A DNA stretch of 64,000 nt from JAADJA01 sp963840975 (lineage in GTDB: Bacteria > Bacteroidota > Bacteroidia > Bacteroidales > JAADJA01), in the NCBI GenBank assembly GCA_963840975.1, contig CAWJBC010000010.1, positions 186,001 to 250,000 of the forward strand, read 5' to 3'. The translations under genes and the position numbers were made by a program. The notes under the pieces are model-generated. The model made no database searches. It was not told the origin of the DNA and saw only the letters and a program-made list of their open reading frames with translations. Every line of letters begins with the position of its first letter. Position 1 is the first letter of the stretch. Below, piece by piece: positions 46,119 through 54,281 of the stretch.

Positions 46119-47276
46119 ATGAGTAAAGATACAGGACAAAAACGGGTTGCCATAACGGTTGGCGCCGGCTACATTCCAGGAATAAATGCTGTGGTTGCAG
46201 GTGCTGCCCTGGCTGCAGGCAAACTGGGATGGGAACTGGTAGGAATTCGCGACGGATTTGAGGGTATTCTTCATCCTGAGAAATACCCCCATGGAGGATT
46301 ATTTCCCATCGATCCCCGGGTATTGAATATTGATCCAAATACAGGAAGTGTTCTTGGCCAGTCGGCCCGGATGGATATATTTAATGTCCGCACCATTAAC
46401 GAACTGGAAATGGTTGAGGAAGTGGACATGTCGGATGAGTTGCTTAGAAAATTAAAAGCAGAAAACATCGATGCCGTAATTTCTATTGTTGGTGCAAGAG
46501 GTATAAGTATTTTCTACCAGCTTCACAGAAAGGGATTGAATACAGTGTGTGTTCCCCGTTCCATCGAAAATGATATTGCTTCAACTTCGGTTTCATTCGG
46601 ATTTAATACTGCGCTGACTTTTACAATCGAAATGCTCGATCGTGCCCGTCTGGCGGCAAAAGCTGCTCAGAAAATTGCTGTGGTGGAAGTTCAGGGTGAG
46701 GTTGCAGGATGGATCGCCTTACAAGCGGGTATTGCTGTCGCTGCCGATGCGGTTCTGATTCCCGAAGTTCCTGTCGATTTGAAAGATGTTGCTGCCCACT
46801 TAAAAAAGAAAATGTCAGGTAAGAAAAACTGGGGTTTGGTAGTTGTGGCACAAGGTGCAAAAATAATCAACCAACCTAAAAAGGAAGAAAAAGTATCATC
46901 ACTCAAAGCTACTCTGTCTCCATTGGCAACCAGCGATTCAAACAGTGAATACGTCATTCAGAAGTCTGGACAGGCAGCTCAGGCTGTAGCCGAAGGTTTA
47001 CAACTTAGGATTGCTGAAGAAACGTTTCCGATGGTTATTGGCCCCTGGGTACGAGGAGGTTCGCCATCAGCCGTCGACCGGCAATTAGGTGTAGCATATG
47101 GTGCAGGAGCTATTCAGGCGCTCGAAGCCGGAAGTAACGGGGTAATGGTTTCGTTTATCCCACCTGATGTAAAATTTGTTCCGCTGGCCGAAGCCATCAA
47201 CAAGGTTCGGACGGTACCTGGTGAAAGCATGTTTTTTCAGGTAGCCAATTCACTGGATATTTACTTTGGAAAATAA
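46119..47276 (+). CDS. PFK-fold protein with non-canonical active site (copy 1)
   Basis: A 385-residue protein of the phosphofructokinase (PfkA) superfamily. TVGAGYIPGINAVVAG replaces the canonical GGDAPGMNA loop. IVGARGIS replaces GGDGS, so the Mg/ATP Asp is lost. VPRSIENDI replaces PGTIDNDI, so the catalytic-base Asp becomes Glu. EVQGEVAGW replaces EVMGR, so the substrate Arg becomes Glu. It is most likely not a glycolytic 6-phosphofructokinase. It lies between the GRE and its activase; the activase's Shine-Dalgarno overlaps its stop. Confidence 0.85.
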   Translation: MSKDTGQKRVAITVGAGYIPGINAVVAGAALAAGKLGWELVGIRDGFEGILHPEKYPHGGLFPIDPRVLNIDPNTGSVLGQSARMDIFNVRTINELEMVEEVDMSDELLRKLKAENIDAVISIVGARGISIFYQLHRKGLNTVCVPRSIENDIASTSVSFGFNTALTFTIEMLDRARLAAKAAQKIAVVEVQGEVAGWIALQAGIAVAADAVLIPEVPVDLKDVAAHLKKKMSGKKNWGLVVVAQGAKIINQPKKEEKVSSLKATLSPLATSDSNSEYVIQKSGQAAQAVAEGLQLRIAEETFPMVIGPWVRGGSPSAVDRQLGVAYGAGAIQALEAGSNGVMVSFIPPDVKFVPLAEAINKVRTVPGESMFFQVANSLDIYFGK

Positions 47277-47282
47277 GGAGGG
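47274..47282 (+). promoter_or_regulatory. Strong Shine-Dalgarno of the GRE activase
   Basis: TAAGGAGGG overlaps the stop codon of the PFK-fold gene (47274-47276), about 8 bases before the ATG at 47290. It decides the start at 47290 over the upstream TTG at 47266. Most genes in this window have no such motif; the Fe-S gene at 51941 has a similar one (AAAGGAGGT, 51926-51934). Confidence 0.6.
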
Positions 47283-47289
47283 AAGAATC

Positions 47290-48243
47290 ATGACAAATCA
47301 ATCTAATAATATATTGGAAATAACAGGCAGGGTTTTGAATATCCAGCGATATTGCAGCCACGACGGCCCCGGTATCCGCACAAATGTTTTCATCAAAGGA
47401 TGTTCCCTGCGTTGTAAGTGGTGCGGTAATCCTGAAAGTATCAGGTTAAAGCCGGAAGTCTCATACGACCCGAAAAAATGTGACGGGAAGAAGTGCAGCA
47501 TTTGCCTTAAAGCACCCTTCCCCGAAGGTGGTTTTTATTTTGTGGAGGTAGACGATTCACAGGTAAAAGTTAACTGGCAGCTGGCCACAAACATTACTCA
47601 GGAGATTGCATCACTTTGCCCCACAGGTGCTCTCGAGATGTTTGGCAAAATAATGACTGTTGGTGAAGTAATGGACGAAGTTGAAAAAGATGCTTCCATA
47701 TACCGCAATTCAGGCGGAGGGATGACTATCAGTGGTGGAGAAGTGATGCTTCAGCCCGATTTTGCTGCGGCTTTGCTGCAGGAAGCGCACAACAGAGGTC
47801 TTAGTACTGCTATCGAAACTGCATGCAATGCACCCTGGGCAAATCTCGAAAAAGTACTTCCACATGTTGATACCGTGCTTCATGATATAAAACTGATGAA
47901 TTCGGAACGGCATAAAAAGTGGACAGGAGTCGGCAACGAACGTATATTGGCCAACTATAAAAAAGCTTATGAAACTTTTCCTGACACTGATTTTATTGCC
48001 CGCACACCTCTTATTCCGGGTGTTAACGCCGATGATGAACATGTATTGGGGGTTTTGGAGTTTATTAAACCGCACAAAAATGTGATTGATTATGAATTAC
48101 TGCCCTATCATCGTTTTGGACTCGGCAAGTATGAATCGCTCGGTGTTGTTTACGAACTCGATGACTACAAAACGCCTTCTGAAGAAGTGGTTAAACGCTT
48201 TCAGGCTATGATTGATAAAGCTTTTGGAAGAACTACTGAATAA
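47290..48243 (+). CDS. Glycyl radical enzyme activating enzyme (radical SAM)
   Basis: A 317-residue radical SAM protein starting at MTNQSNNILE (ATG at 47290, behind a strong Shine-Dalgarno). The radical SAM cluster motif is GCSLRCKWCGNP (CxxxCxxC). A ferredoxin-like insert with Cys residues (KKCDGKKCSICLKAP ... SLCPTGAL) binds an auxiliary Fe-S cluster. TISGGEVMLQ and the later YHRFGLGKYESLG are typical of PFL-activase-like proteins. It should install the glycyl radical on the GRE at 43544. Confidence 0.93.
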   Translation: MTNQSNNILEITGRVLNIQRYCSHDGPGIRTNVFIKGCSLRCKWCGNPESIRLKPEVSYDPKKCDGKKCSICLKAPFPEGGFYFVEVDDSQVKVNWQLATNITQEIASLCPTGALEMFGKIMTVGEVMDEVEKDASIYRNSGGGMTISGGEVMLQPDFAAALLQEAHNRGLSTAIETACNAPWANLEKVLPHVDTVLHDIKLMNSERHKKWTGVGNERILANYKKAYETFPDTDFIARTPLIPGVNADDEHVLGVLEFIKPHKNVIDYELLPYHRFGLGKYESLGVVYELDDYKTPSEEVVKRFQAMIDKAFGRTTE

Positions 48244-48270
48244 TTATTAATAATCATAAAAAAGGAGATG

Positions 48271-48540
48271 ATGAGCAATCAGAAAAGTATTCATAAAGGA
48301 GCCGGCTACAAGGCACAATTAAAGTTCTATGATTGTAAAGGCAGCGGTGAATGCATAAAAGCCTGTCCCGAAAAAGCAATTAGTGAAGGGCCGCAACGAA
48401 TGCCTGCAGCAGTCTGTCTTTCAGAAGGGAAATATGCGATGTTACCCGGGAGAGCGGTTATTGATGCAGACAAATGTACCGGCTGCGGTGACTGCGTTCC
48501 CGTTTGCCCCAATCAGGCAATTGAAATGGTGGCCGTTTAA
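48271..48540 (+). CDS. Small ferredoxin (paralog A) with an altered first cluster motif
   Basis: An 89-residue protein; ATG codons at 48268 and 48271, with AAAGGAG just before, make the second start more likely. The C-terminal cluster is canonical (KCTGCGDCVPVCP). The N-terminal motif reads CKGSGECIKACP, with Ser where the second Cys should be. An extra Cys in the loop (PAAVC) may be the fourth ligand, or the cluster may be 3Fe-4S. It is an electron carrier probably serving this pathway. Confidence 0.87.
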   Translation: MSNQKSIHKGAGYKAQLKFYDCKGSGECIKACPEKAISEGPQRMPAAVCLSEGKYAMLPGRAVIDADKCTGCGDCVPVCPNQAIEMVAV

Positions 48541-48671
48541 TGCTCTAAAGAATTAAGGATTGCGGATTTTCGGTTGCGGAAGGCAGATCAGGTTTACCTG
48601 CCATCCAAAATGGTCAATCCGAAATCCGATACTTCCAAAACGAACTAAAATTTAAAAACCTAATAGACGAA

Positions 48672-49250
48672 TTGGAAAAGCAATTTGATAAAAGAATATT
48701 CTCTGCGGCAACCTTGCTGGGGGATCTTGGCTACCTGCTTGTCCGATTTCCCAGCATCATTGGAGCTTTGCGAAACAGAGAAATCAGCGCCGCTTTGAGA
48801 GAAAAAATCATGCTCGTGATTACGGCCATCAATGAATGCAGCTACTGCAGTTGGTTTCATGCCAGGCAGGCGGTCGAGAGCGGGATAAGCGAGGAGGAAG
48901 TTGCCAACATGCTTAAGCTTCAGTTTCAGGCAGACGCATCCCCTTTTGAACTGAATGCCTTGCTCTATGCGCAGCATTTCGCAGAAACCAATAGAAACCC
49001 AGATGCGGAAATGACTGCCCAACTCTTCGACTTTTACGGAGATAAAACGGCAAAGCACATCATTCTCCTGATACGGATGATATTCTTCGGAAATCTATTT
49101 GGCAACACATGGGCTGCCGTGTTAAACAGATTCAAGGGAAAGCCGCACGAGCAAAGCAAGGTAATTTTTGATTGCTTCTTCTTTGTGCTGGTTTTCTGGT
49201 TCATGTGGATTCCTGAATTACTGACGAAAAAGAAAGGGGGGCCACAATGA
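48672..49250 (+). CDS. AhpD/carboxymuconolactone-decarboxylase-like protein
   Basis: A 192-residue protein with the CMD/AhpD helical fold. The redox signature is INECSYCSWFHARQAV (CxxC plus His) near residue 55. The C-terminus is hydrophobic (FFFVLVFWFMWIPELL), possibly membrane-associated. The start is uncertain: TTG at 48672 is the most likely of several weak candidates. It may have a peroxidase/disulfide role or be linked to aromatic metabolism; neither can be fixed. Confidence 0.75.
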   Translation: MEKQFDKRIFSAATLLGDLGYLLVRFPSIIGALRNREISAALREKIMLVITAINECSYCSWFHARQAVESGISEEEVANMLKLQFQADASPFELNALLYAQHFAETNRNPDAEMTAQLFDFYGDKTAKHIILLIRMIFFGNLFGNTWAAVLNRFKGKPHEQSKVIFDCFFFVLVFWFMWIPELLTKKKGGPQ

Positions 49251-49290
49251 TACTTTATAATTCGATTGATAACAGTTTAAATATAAAACA

Positions 49291-49527
49291 ATGGAAAATT
49301 CAAATTATCGTGCTGTAGTCGATGAGAATCATTGCTATGGCAAAGGGGATTGTATAAAAGTTTGCGAAGTGAAGGCAATTGAAGAAGGACCTAAGCGTCT
49401 GCCAATGGTATGCGGTGCCGCTGATTTACTTCCGGGCAAAGCCATTATAAATGCTGAAATTTGTAATGGATGTGGCGATTGTGTTGATGCTTGTAGATAT
49501 CATGCCATTACTATGGTGCTGGTGTAG
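49291..49527 (+). CDS. Small ferredoxin (paralog B) with an altered first cluster motif
   Basis: A 78-residue paralog of the ferredoxin at 48271. The same features occur: CYGKGDCIKVC lacks the second Cys (Lys), an extra loop Cys is in MVC, and the second cluster ICNGCGDCVDAC is complete. The shared EGP-R-P and LPG-A-I segments show that the two arose by duplication. It lies just before the flavoprotein at 49618, a plausible electron partner. Confidence 0.88.
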   Translation: MENSNYRAVVDENHCYGKGDCIKVCEVKAIEEGPKRLPMVCGAADLLPGKAIINAEICNGCGDCVDACRYHAITMVLV

Positions 49528-49617
49528 GATGATGAGTGAGTTAATGGTGCAACCTTTTTGGTTGAATGGGAAAAATAAAACGGAAATAAATCAAATACTA
49601 TTAAAGGCGAAAATAAA

Positions 49618-50445
49618 ATGGAAGAACCAGTTTTAAACGCGATAGTTACCTTGCGTAACGAAGTTTCGCCGTGGTTGATGATATTGCAGGTTGTACCCGA
49701 TGGTTGGGAATTGCCCGATTATGTGCCGGGACATTTCACAGCATTGGGACTGCCGGGTTCGGCAACACGTTGTGCACTGGCTGAACCTGAGAAATCACCT
49801 GCCGATCCTGAAAAACTGATCAAAAGGGTGTATTGTATCGCTTCGTCTCCGGCCAACCGCGAGTTTTTGGAATTTTATATTGCCTTAGTGCCGGGGGGTG
49901 CGCTTTCACCGCGTCTGTTCAACCTGAAAATTGGAGACCGCATCTGGCTTTCTCCAAAGATAAACGGCAAATTTACCTATGATGATTCGCAGGTTCCCGA
50001 AGGTGCCAATCTGGTATTGATGGCAACCGGTTCAGGGCTTGCCCCTTTTATCAGTATGCTCAGTACTTACCTGAGTTCCCAGCCCAAGCGACGGGTTGCC
50101 ATCATACATGGTGCCCGACATTCCTGGGATTTGGGTTACCGATCAATTCTGATGACCATGCAGCACCTTCGTTCAAACGTAACGTATATTCCTGTTCTCA
50201 GTCGACCTGATGAAGAGCCTGTTCCCTGGAAAGGGGCAGCAGGTTATGTTCAGGATGTGTGGAAAAGCGGTATAATCGAGAAGGCCTGGGGTTTCAAACC
50301 CAAATCCGACAACACCCATGTTTTTATGTGTGGTAGTCCACAAATGAGTGAAGAGATGCTGGAAATCCTTTCACAGGAAGGTTTTCAGGAAGACAGAAAA
50401 AACGAACCCGGTCAGGTTCACGTAGAGAAATATTGGCAATTATAA
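49618..50445 (+). CDS. Ferredoxin/flavodoxin-NADP reductase-like flavoprotein
   Basis: A 275-residue FAD/NAD(P)-binding protein. The FAD motif RVYCIASSP (RxYx[ST]) is near residue 70, GALSPRLFNL follows, and the NAD(P)-binding motif is LMATGSGLAPFISML. The late CGSPQMSEEM matches the ferredoxin-NADP reductase (Fpr) family. It probably exchanges electrons between NAD(P)H and the neighbouring ferredoxins. ATG at 49618 is used; only a weak A-rich leader precedes it. Confidence 0.88.
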   Translation: MEEPVLNAIVTLRNEVSPWLMILQVVPDGWELPDYVPGHFTALGLPGSATRCALAEPEKSPADPEKLIKRVYCIASSPANREFLEFYIALVPGGALSPRLFNLKIGDRIWLSPKINGKFTYDDSQVPEGANLVLMATGSGLAPFISMLSTYLSSQPKRRVAIIHGARHSWDLGYRSILMTMQHLRSNVTYIPVLSRPDEEPVPWKGAAGYVQDVWKSGIIEKAWGFKPKSDNTHVFMCGSPQMSEEMLEILSQEGFQEDRKNEPGQVHVEKYWQL

Positions 50446-50458
50446 AAGTTAAGTATAA

Positions 50459-50690
50459 CTGATGTTACGCAAGAACATAAATTTAGGTTATAAAAAGGTG
50501 ATTCCTCTCCGCCGGCCGGCGGATCGGATTGACATGGCGTTGGGTTTTTTGGGGGTGGCCGTTGTGCCACGAGGCCTCGTGGCACAACGGCCACCCATAT
50601 CTATATACAAAACCTGTCATTCCGAATGAAGCGAAGCGAAATGAGGAATCTCAAATTAACTAAAATAAAAATCTGTTTGCATAACATCAG
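50459..50690. repeat. MITE-like element containing a 44-bp perfect palindrome
   Basis: Outer ends CTGATGTTACGCAA (50459-50472) and TTGCATAACATCAG (50677-50690) are inverted copies matching 13 of 14 bases. Inside are CCGCCGGCCGGCGG (50509-50522), a 44-base palindrome with no loop at 50553-50596 (22 bases on each side, fully complementary), and a TCATTCCGAATGAAGCGAAG-type dispersed motif at 50618-50637. There is no coding capacity. It occupies nearly all of the gap before the second PFK-fold gene and may affect its expression. Confidence 0.7.
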
Positions 50691-50745
50691 GATAAATCAA
50701 TCTTTTAAAATTTAAAATCAATCTAACACTTTAAAACAACAAATT

Positions 50746-51927
50746 ATGATTAAACATGTTGGACACGGTGGCATTATCCGGCGTATTGCAATTAATGTAG
50801 GTGCCGGGTATCTTCCGGGAATAAATACCATCATTACGGGAGCATCCCAGGCAGCAGGTCAGTTGGGATGGGAAATTGTCGGAATCCGAGATGGGTTTGA
50901 AGGCTTGTTGCACCCCGATCACTACCCCGATGGCGGACTTGTTACCCTCAGTCCGCAAATGGTTGCACTCCACGATCTCTCACAGGGAGGCACCCTTGGA
51001 CAGGCACCCAGGGTCGATCCGTTTCATGACACCACGCTCAACAATGGTGGTGTGGATCATTCTGATGAAATATTAAAAAGGCTGAAGGAAGAAAACATTG
51101 ACGCATTAATTTCAGTTGTTGGTAACCAGGGGCTTGATATCCTTTACAGGCTCCATCGCAAGGGATTGCATACGGTCTGCATCCCAAAATCCATTGAGAA
51201 CGACATTCCTGTTACCTCGGTTTCTTTTGGATTTAACAGTGCGCTGAGCTTTACAATAGATATGTTGCAGCGTGCAAAGCAGGCTGCCATATCTGCCCGA
51301 AAGATAGCTGTAGTAGAGGTAATCGGAGAACAGGCAGGATGGCTTGCACTCCAGGCAGGCATAGCAATTTCTGCTGATGCGATTTTGTTGCCCGAAATAC
51401 CGTGTAATCTGAACATGCTGGCCCGGAGGCTGGATGAAAAGATTTCTTCCAGGAGGCCCTATGGATTGGTGGTAGTAGCCGAAGGCGTAAAACTATTCAA
51501 AAAACCACAGGAAGATAAATCTGATTCAACACGTATAGTTTCACTTCCACCGGAGGCAACCGGCGAAGCAACTGAGCAAGTCATGATTCCGTCTGAAAAG
51601 ACAGCCGAGACACTGGCCAGGGAACTCCAATTGCTTATTGACCGGGACACCTATCCACTTGTTGTCGGACCATGGGCAAGAGGCGGAACACCCACTGCCG
51701 TTGACCTGCAACTGGGCATGGCATACGGGGCCGGTGCTATCCAAGCACTGAAAGCATCAAAGAATGGGGTGATGGTTGCTTTTGCCCCTCCTGAAATACA
51801 GTACGTGCCTCTAGCTGAAGTAATCGATAAAGTCAGAAAGGTGACTGCCGGGAGTGAATTCCTGAAGATCGCAGGATCACTGGGTATTTATTTTGGGAAC
51901 TTTTCTTCAAAGAAATTCAACACTTAA
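50746..51927 (+). CDS. PFK-fold protein with non-canonical active site (copy 2)
   Basis: A 393-residue paralog of the copy at 46119 with the same altered motifs: VGAGYLPGINTI, SVVGNQGLD in place of GGDGS, CIPKSIENDI and VIGEQAGW. The conserved substitutions suggest retained, specific function rather than decay. It is followed directly by the Fe-S protein at 51941, whose Shine-Dalgarno overlaps its stop. The pair was probably duplicated with 53124/54282. Confidence 0.85.
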   Translation: MIKHVGHGGIIRRIAINVGAGYLPGINTIITGASQAAGQLGWEIVGIRDGFEGLLHPDHYPDGGLVTLSPQMVALHDLSQGGTLGQAPRVDPFHDTTLNNGGVDHSDEILKRLKEENIDALISVVGNQGLDILYRLHRKGLHTVCIPKSIENDIPVTSVSFGFNSALSFTIDMLQRAKQAAISARKIAVVEVIGEQAGWLALQAGIAISADAILLPEIPCNLNMLARRLDEKISSRRPYGLVVVAEGVKLFKKPQEDKSDSTRIVSLPPEATGEATEQVMIPSEKTAETLARELQLLIDRDTYPLVVGPWARGGTPTAVDLQLGMAYGAGAIQALKASKNGVMVAFAPPEIQYVPLAEVIDKVRKVTAGSEFLKIAGSLGIYFGNFSSKKFNT

Positions 51928-51940
51928 AGGAGGTTAAAAA

Positions 51941-53071
51941 ATGGAGTACAAAGATAAAACCATAGATGTTTACGAAAGACTGGCCAATATGCTGGATGCT
52001 ACGCCTCAGGGCTTTCCAAGAATGAAATCGGGAGTGGAATTAAAACTGCTCAGGCTGGTATTCACTCCTGAAGAGGTTTCGCTTGCAAGCTATCTGACAA
52101 CAATGTATGAATACCCGGCAGATATCGCTAGTCGGGCTGGAATTGATGAGGAAGATGCCATCGTAATACTCAGCGGGCTGATTTCGCGGAAACTTGTCCG
52201 TATGCAGGGACCTCCTTCCTATCCCGGCATGCCTGCGCCGCCTCCCGGAAAAGATTCGTTGTTCCGGCTTGGCCCATTTATGATTGGTTGGTACGAAGCA
52301 GTTATGCGAATTGAGGGCAAGGAATTTGCAGAACTTTTTCATCAATACATGGAAGAGGGCGGCAGCGAGCGGATCCTTGCTCCACGGCCCGGCGTATTGG
52401 GCGTTGTTCCGGTGCGGGGCTCGTTAAAACCGGAACTGATGGCTACAATGGAACCACATCTCGACATTGACGCTCATTTAAAACGGCACGATCGTTTTTT
52501 GGTAATGGATTGTGTGTGTAAAAAGGAGATGGAGGCGTTGGGTAAAGACGACAGCAGCTATCCGTTGAAGCGCTGTGGATTTTTAGGACTGCCTGCCAGC
52601 GTACCGCTGGGAGAACATGTGCTAAGCCGGGAGGAAGCAGACCAGCTTCTTCGAAAACTGGAGAATATGGGGCATGTAAGTAACGCAGCTTACGGATTTC
52701 AGATGAGCGCTGAAAGTCCGCAGTATGTTGGCGGCTGCAATTGCGACCGATATGCCTGTGGGGTATTTAACAATCACTATCCCAGCCAGCCGTCAAACTA
52801 CAGGGTTGTTAAAGATTACGATAAATGTACTGCCTGTGGGATATGTATCGATCGTTGCCCCACATATGCACATATCGAAGGGAACCGCGATGATGGCATG
52901 CCCGAATATATTCGCGATAAATGCATTGGTTGCGGCGTTTGTGTGATTGCCTGTGACCCGGAAGCCCTGGTGCTGGAGCCGGTATCGGCAGAGGAGTGGT
53001 TTTATACGCCGACAAGCATGGAGGATTGGGAAGATAGACGGGAAAAGAGCCTGGAAGCAATGAAGAAATAA
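51941..53071 (+). CDS. Multi-cluster Fe-S protein with N-terminal winged helix (copy 1)
   Basis: A 376-residue cytosolic protein. Residues about 30-85 look like a winged-helix domain (FTPEEVSLASYLTTM, ADIASRAGIDEEDAIV). The centre carries DCVCKKEM, KRCGFLGLP and the Cys-rich GGCNCDRYACG. The C-terminal dicluster ferredoxin domain has YDKCTACGICIDRCP and KCIGCGVCVIACDP. It may be an electron-transfer scaffold partner of the adjoining PFK-fold protein. AAAGGAGGT at 51926 fixes the start at the ATG at 51941. Confidence 0.88.
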   Translation: MEYKDKTIDVYERLANMLDATPQGFPRMKSGVELKLLRLVFTPEEVSLASYLTTMYEYPADIASRAGIDEEDAIVILSGLISRKLVRMQGPPSYPGMPAPPPGKDSLFRLGPFMIGWYEAVMRIEGKEFAELFHQYMEEGGSERILAPRPGVLGVVPVRGSLKPELMATMEPHLDIDAHLKRHDRFLVMDCVCKKEMEALGKDDSSYPLKRCGFLGLPASVPLGEHVLSREEADQLLRKLENMGHVSNAAYGFQMSAESPQYVGGCNCDRYACGVFNNHYPSQPSNYRVVKDYDKCTACGICIDRCPTYAHIEGNRDDGMPEYIRDKCIGCGVCVIACDPEALVLEPVSAEEWFYTPTSMEDWEDRREKSLEAMKK

Positions 53072-53123
53072 CAGATTGCAGATTAAAAGGATTGAATTTA
53101 ACACGAATAAAAAACCAAAAATT

Positions 53124-54251
53124 ATGATTAAAAGTTTAGGCCACGCAGGCACGCACAGACGCGTAGCAATAAACGTGGGGTCGGGTTTTGTTCCCGGCAC
53201 AAATGCAGTTGTGATGGGCGCTGCCATTGCTGGAGGTAGATTAGGTTGGGAAATGATTGGCATTCGCGATGGTTTCGCGGGCTTGTTGTTTCCCGAAAAC
53301 TATCCCAACGGAGGATTAGTCGAATTAAGCCCCGGATTGATTGAAAACCTCGACCCCTCTACCGGAGGTATTCTGGGACAATCGCCCAGGGTCGATCCCT
53401 TCCATGCCACTTCCGCTTCCGGAAAAGAAGTTGATCTCTCGGATGCCATTCTGAAAAGGATGAAGGAAGAAGAAATTGATGCCTTAATTTCAATTGTAAG
53501 CGGACATGGGCTTGGTATTCTTCAAAAGCTCCATAACAAAGGGCTTCATACGGTTTGTATCCCACGCTCCATCGAAAATGATATTGCCACAACAGCCATA
53601 TCATTTGGGTTCAACAGCGCCCTCAGTGTTACCATCGAAATGCTTAACAAGGCGTATCAGGCAGCCAAATCGGCAAGTAAAATTGCTGTGGTTGAAGTGC
53701 CGGGCGAACACGCCGGATGGATTGCTCTCCAATCTGGTATTGCCGTTCGTGCCGATGCGGTTTTAATACCTGAAATTACTTGTGATATAAAAAATCTGGC
53801 AAAAAGATTAAAAGATAAAATCTCAATCCGACGGCCTTATGGTTTGGTTGTGGTTGCCGAAGGGGCAAAACTTGGTGACGCACCTAAAACCAGGGAGGGC
53901 GAATCGTCCGTAAAACCTCCGGAAACAATGGCAGCCGGACAGGTAGCAGCAACGGTTGCAAGCAGGCTCCAAAAACTGTTAACTACTGAAACCTACCCCT
54001 TGGTAATTGGTTCGTGGGCACGGGGTGGAAATCCCACCGCAACCGACCATCAATTAGGCATGGCTTATGGCGCCGGTTCTGTTCAGGTATTAAAAGGCGG
54101 GCAAAATGGTGTGATGGTTTCATTTATGCCGCCCGATATAAGTTTTGTACCCTTCAAAGATGCGGTTGACAAAGTAAGAATCGTGCCTGCCGACAGTGAA
54201 TTTATAAGGATTGCATATTCACTTGGCGTATATCTGGGACAAGGATTATAA
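53124..54251 (+). CDS. PFK-fold protein with non-canonical active site (copy 3)
   Basis: A 375-residue paralog starting at MIKSLGHAGTHRR (ATG at 53124), matching the MIKHVGHGG start of copy 2; the TTG at 53076 is not needed. It has the same altered loops: VGSGFVPGTNAV, SIVSGHGLG, CIPRSIENDI and VPGEHAGW. Canonical PFK residues are absent in all three copies at the same positions. It forms a pair with the Fe-S protein at 54282. Confidence 0.85.
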   Translation: MIKSLGHAGTHRRVAINVGSGFVPGTNAVVMGAAIAGGRLGWEMIGIRDGFAGLLFPENYPNGGLVELSPGLIENLDPSTGGILGQSPRVDPFHATSASGKEVDLSDAILKRMKEEEIDALISIVSGHGLGILQKLHNKGLHTVCIPRSIENDIATTAISFGFNSALSVTIEMLNKAYQAAKSASKIAVVEVPGEHAGWIALQSGIAVRADAVLIPEITCDIKNLAKRLKDKISIRRPYGLVVVAEGAKLGDAPKTREGESSVKPPETMAAGQVAATVASRLQKLLTTETYPLVIGSWARGGNPTATDHQLGMAYGAGSVQVLKGGQNGVMVSFMPPDISFVPFKDAVDKVRIVPADSEFIRIAYSLGVYLGQGL

Positions 54252-54281
54252 TCAGTAAAATAACAAACTAAAATATTCATC

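Noticed and set aside
47266..47289. Activase start at the TTG at 47266
   Set aside because: The strong Shine-Dalgarno at 47274-47282 points to the ATG at 47290, and the N-terminal extension would overlap the upstream gene.
46119..54251. Ordinary glycolytic 6-phosphofructokinases
   Set aside because: All three lack the GGDGS Asp, the catalytic-base Asp and the MGR Arg.
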